Assembly: GCA_031262225.1 (NCBI GenBank)
Contig: JAISIC010000045.1
Coordinates: 1 to 60,617 of the forward strand
DNA: 60,617 bases
From: Ruminococcus sp.
GTDB lineage: Bacteria > Bacillota > Clostridia > Oscillospirales > Ruminococcaceae
Reading direction: 5' to 3'
Part shown: in pieces, positions 59,872 to 60,617 of the stretch
How positions within the stretch are numbered: position 1 is the first letter of the stretch
How the letters are laid out: each line of letters begins with the position of its first letter
Position numbers and translations under genes: made by a program
The notes under the pieces: generated by a model
Seen by the model: only the letters and a program-made list of their open reading frames with translations
Database searches by the model: none
What the model was told of the DNA's origin: nothing

Positions 59872-60617
59872 ATGCCAAATGAAAAGTTTATAAAGCTCAC
59901 CGAGCGAATTAAAACAGATAAAACAAATGGGATAAAGGCAACAGAAGCATTTTTGAAAACGAAAAATGATTTATCGGCACTTGAACTGACTGTCCTTTAT
60001 GCTGAGCTTATCTCGTTTTATTCGCTTGCGAAAAACTTTCCGCGTATTATTAATCTTTACGAACAGTACATGAAACAGAAGATTTCAGGTGATTTTTCAA
60101 ATAATATTGATATAACATGCAGCGTAGGGATTGCTTATGCGAAAAATAACGACATAAAAAAGGCAGTTGTCTTTCTTGATAGGTATGAAGATTTAATTGC
60201 ACTTTATAAAGAAAATAGATATAATTTTGAAGACGAAACTTACCGTAAACCGATTTTTGTCGATGATTATGAAACTGCGGTGCTCGAAATCCTTATTTTC
60301 GCAAATTTAGAATTAAATCGCGGAGAAGAAGCATTAAAGGCTTATTATCGCAGAAAACATATCGTAAAACCCGATTGGGATGAAACGATGCTGACAATCG
60401 GTATGATCGTTAAAAACGAGAGCAAAATTTTAGGAAAGTGTCTGGAAGCCTTATCAAATCTGCGCAAAAATGTAAAATGTGAGCTTATTGTCGTTGATAC
60501 CGGGTCTAATGACAACACAGTTGAGATTGCCCGAAAGTATGCCGATGAGGTCAGGTTCTTTGAATGGAACGGCGACTTTTCAGATGCTCGAAACGAGTCT
60601 TTGCGCGCTGCAAAGGG
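59872..60617 (+). CDS. family 2 glycosyltransferase with N-terminal helical region, partial
   Basis: The first 248 codons are in the window; the gene continues past the right edge. Residues 1-175 are helical and TPR-like (segments such as LSALELTVLYAELISFYSLAKNF and VGIAYAKNNDIKKAVVFLDRY). The GT-A family 2 domain then starts with MLTIGMIVKNESKILGKCLEAL, followed by CELIVVDTGSNDNTVEIARKYADEV and FFEWNGDFSDARNESLRAAKG. The nucleotide-binding Asp of VVDTGSNDNT is visible. Such fusions glycosylate proteins or surface glycans in Firmicutes. AAAGG precedes the ATG by 12 bases. The acceptor cannot be determined from the visible part. Confidence 0.85.
   Translation, partial: MPNEKFIKLTERIKTDKTNGIKATEAFLKTKNDLSALELTVLYAELISFYSLAKNFPRIINLYEQYMKQKISGDFSNNIDITCSVGIAYAKNNDIKKAVVFLDRYEDLIALYKENRYNFEDETYRKPIFVDDYETAVLEILIFANLELNRGEEALKAYYRRKHIVKPDWDETMLTIGMIVKNESKILGKCLEALSNLRKNVKCELIVVDTGSNDNTVEIARKYADEVRFFEWNGDFSDARNESLRAAK

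Overview
The window reads as chromosome of an uncultured, spore-forming, anaerobic, plant-fibre-using Clostridia member (Oscillospiraceae/Ruminococcaceae-like, gut or rumen). This rests on SpoIVA next to a SipL-like LysM protein, indolepyruvate:ferredoxin oxidoreductase (IorAB), GatCAB with an archaeal-type AspRS, an arabinose operon, GH43 and GH31 hemicellulases, Thr-rich lipoproteins, AT-rich TTGACA-17-TATAAT promoters and frequent TTG starts. No taxon was assigned by comparison; this is inference from gene content. No intergenic stretch exceeds 300 bases.

Layout. 1-5.4 kb: the start of a DUF4143-type ATPase, a small unknown gene, and three tandem lipoprotein genes that share leader and linker DNA but carry different outer domains. 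5.4-9 kb: FIST sensor protein, hybrid histidine kinase and an FNT-family channel that appears to start with ATT. 9-10.5 kb: a type IV pilin pair with unusual sequence around both ribosome binding sites. 10.6-19.6 kb: an Rpn-like nuclease, then on the minus strand murA, MBOAT and DHHW O-acetylation genes, a cyclophilin and ileS.

19.6-35.4 kb is the most unusual part. An asparagine synthetase gene (asnB) is split: its 3' part lies at 19648-20097 and its 5' part at 34007-35418. Between them is a 13.9 kb element with near-perfect inverted ends, a large serine integrase at its left end, and a chain of minus-strand cargo genes: acetyltransferases, an APH-like kinase, a Vat-like acetyltransferase, a metallo-beta-lactamase-fold protein, YdeI, YjbR, YjbQ, EFR1 ferredoxin, a PIN-like protein, a PstS-like protein and others. 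Joining the two asnB parts at the core dinucleotide restores an in-frame protein of about 619 residues. I see no transfer, replication or phage structural genes.

35.4-60.6 kb: gatC-gatA-gatB-aspS, followed by GH43 and a membrane protein; a methyltransferase gene running into araB-araA-araD; an Ala/Lys/Pro-repeat protein with an SCP2 domain; a rhomboid-like protein, cysteine desulfurase, iorA, iorB, paaK and ACT operon; sipL-spoIVA behind a sigma-E-like promoter; a GH31 alpha-xylosidase with an operator between promoter and start; and the start of a family 2 glycosyltransferase.

How they fit together: GH43, GH31 and AraBAD form a pentose/hemicellulose route. GatCAB plus AspRS may supply Asn-tRNA without free asparagine, which could explain why an interrupted asnB is tolerated. 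SipL and SpoIVA build the spore coat basement layer. IorAB with PaaK handles aryl-pyruvates and aryl-acetates.
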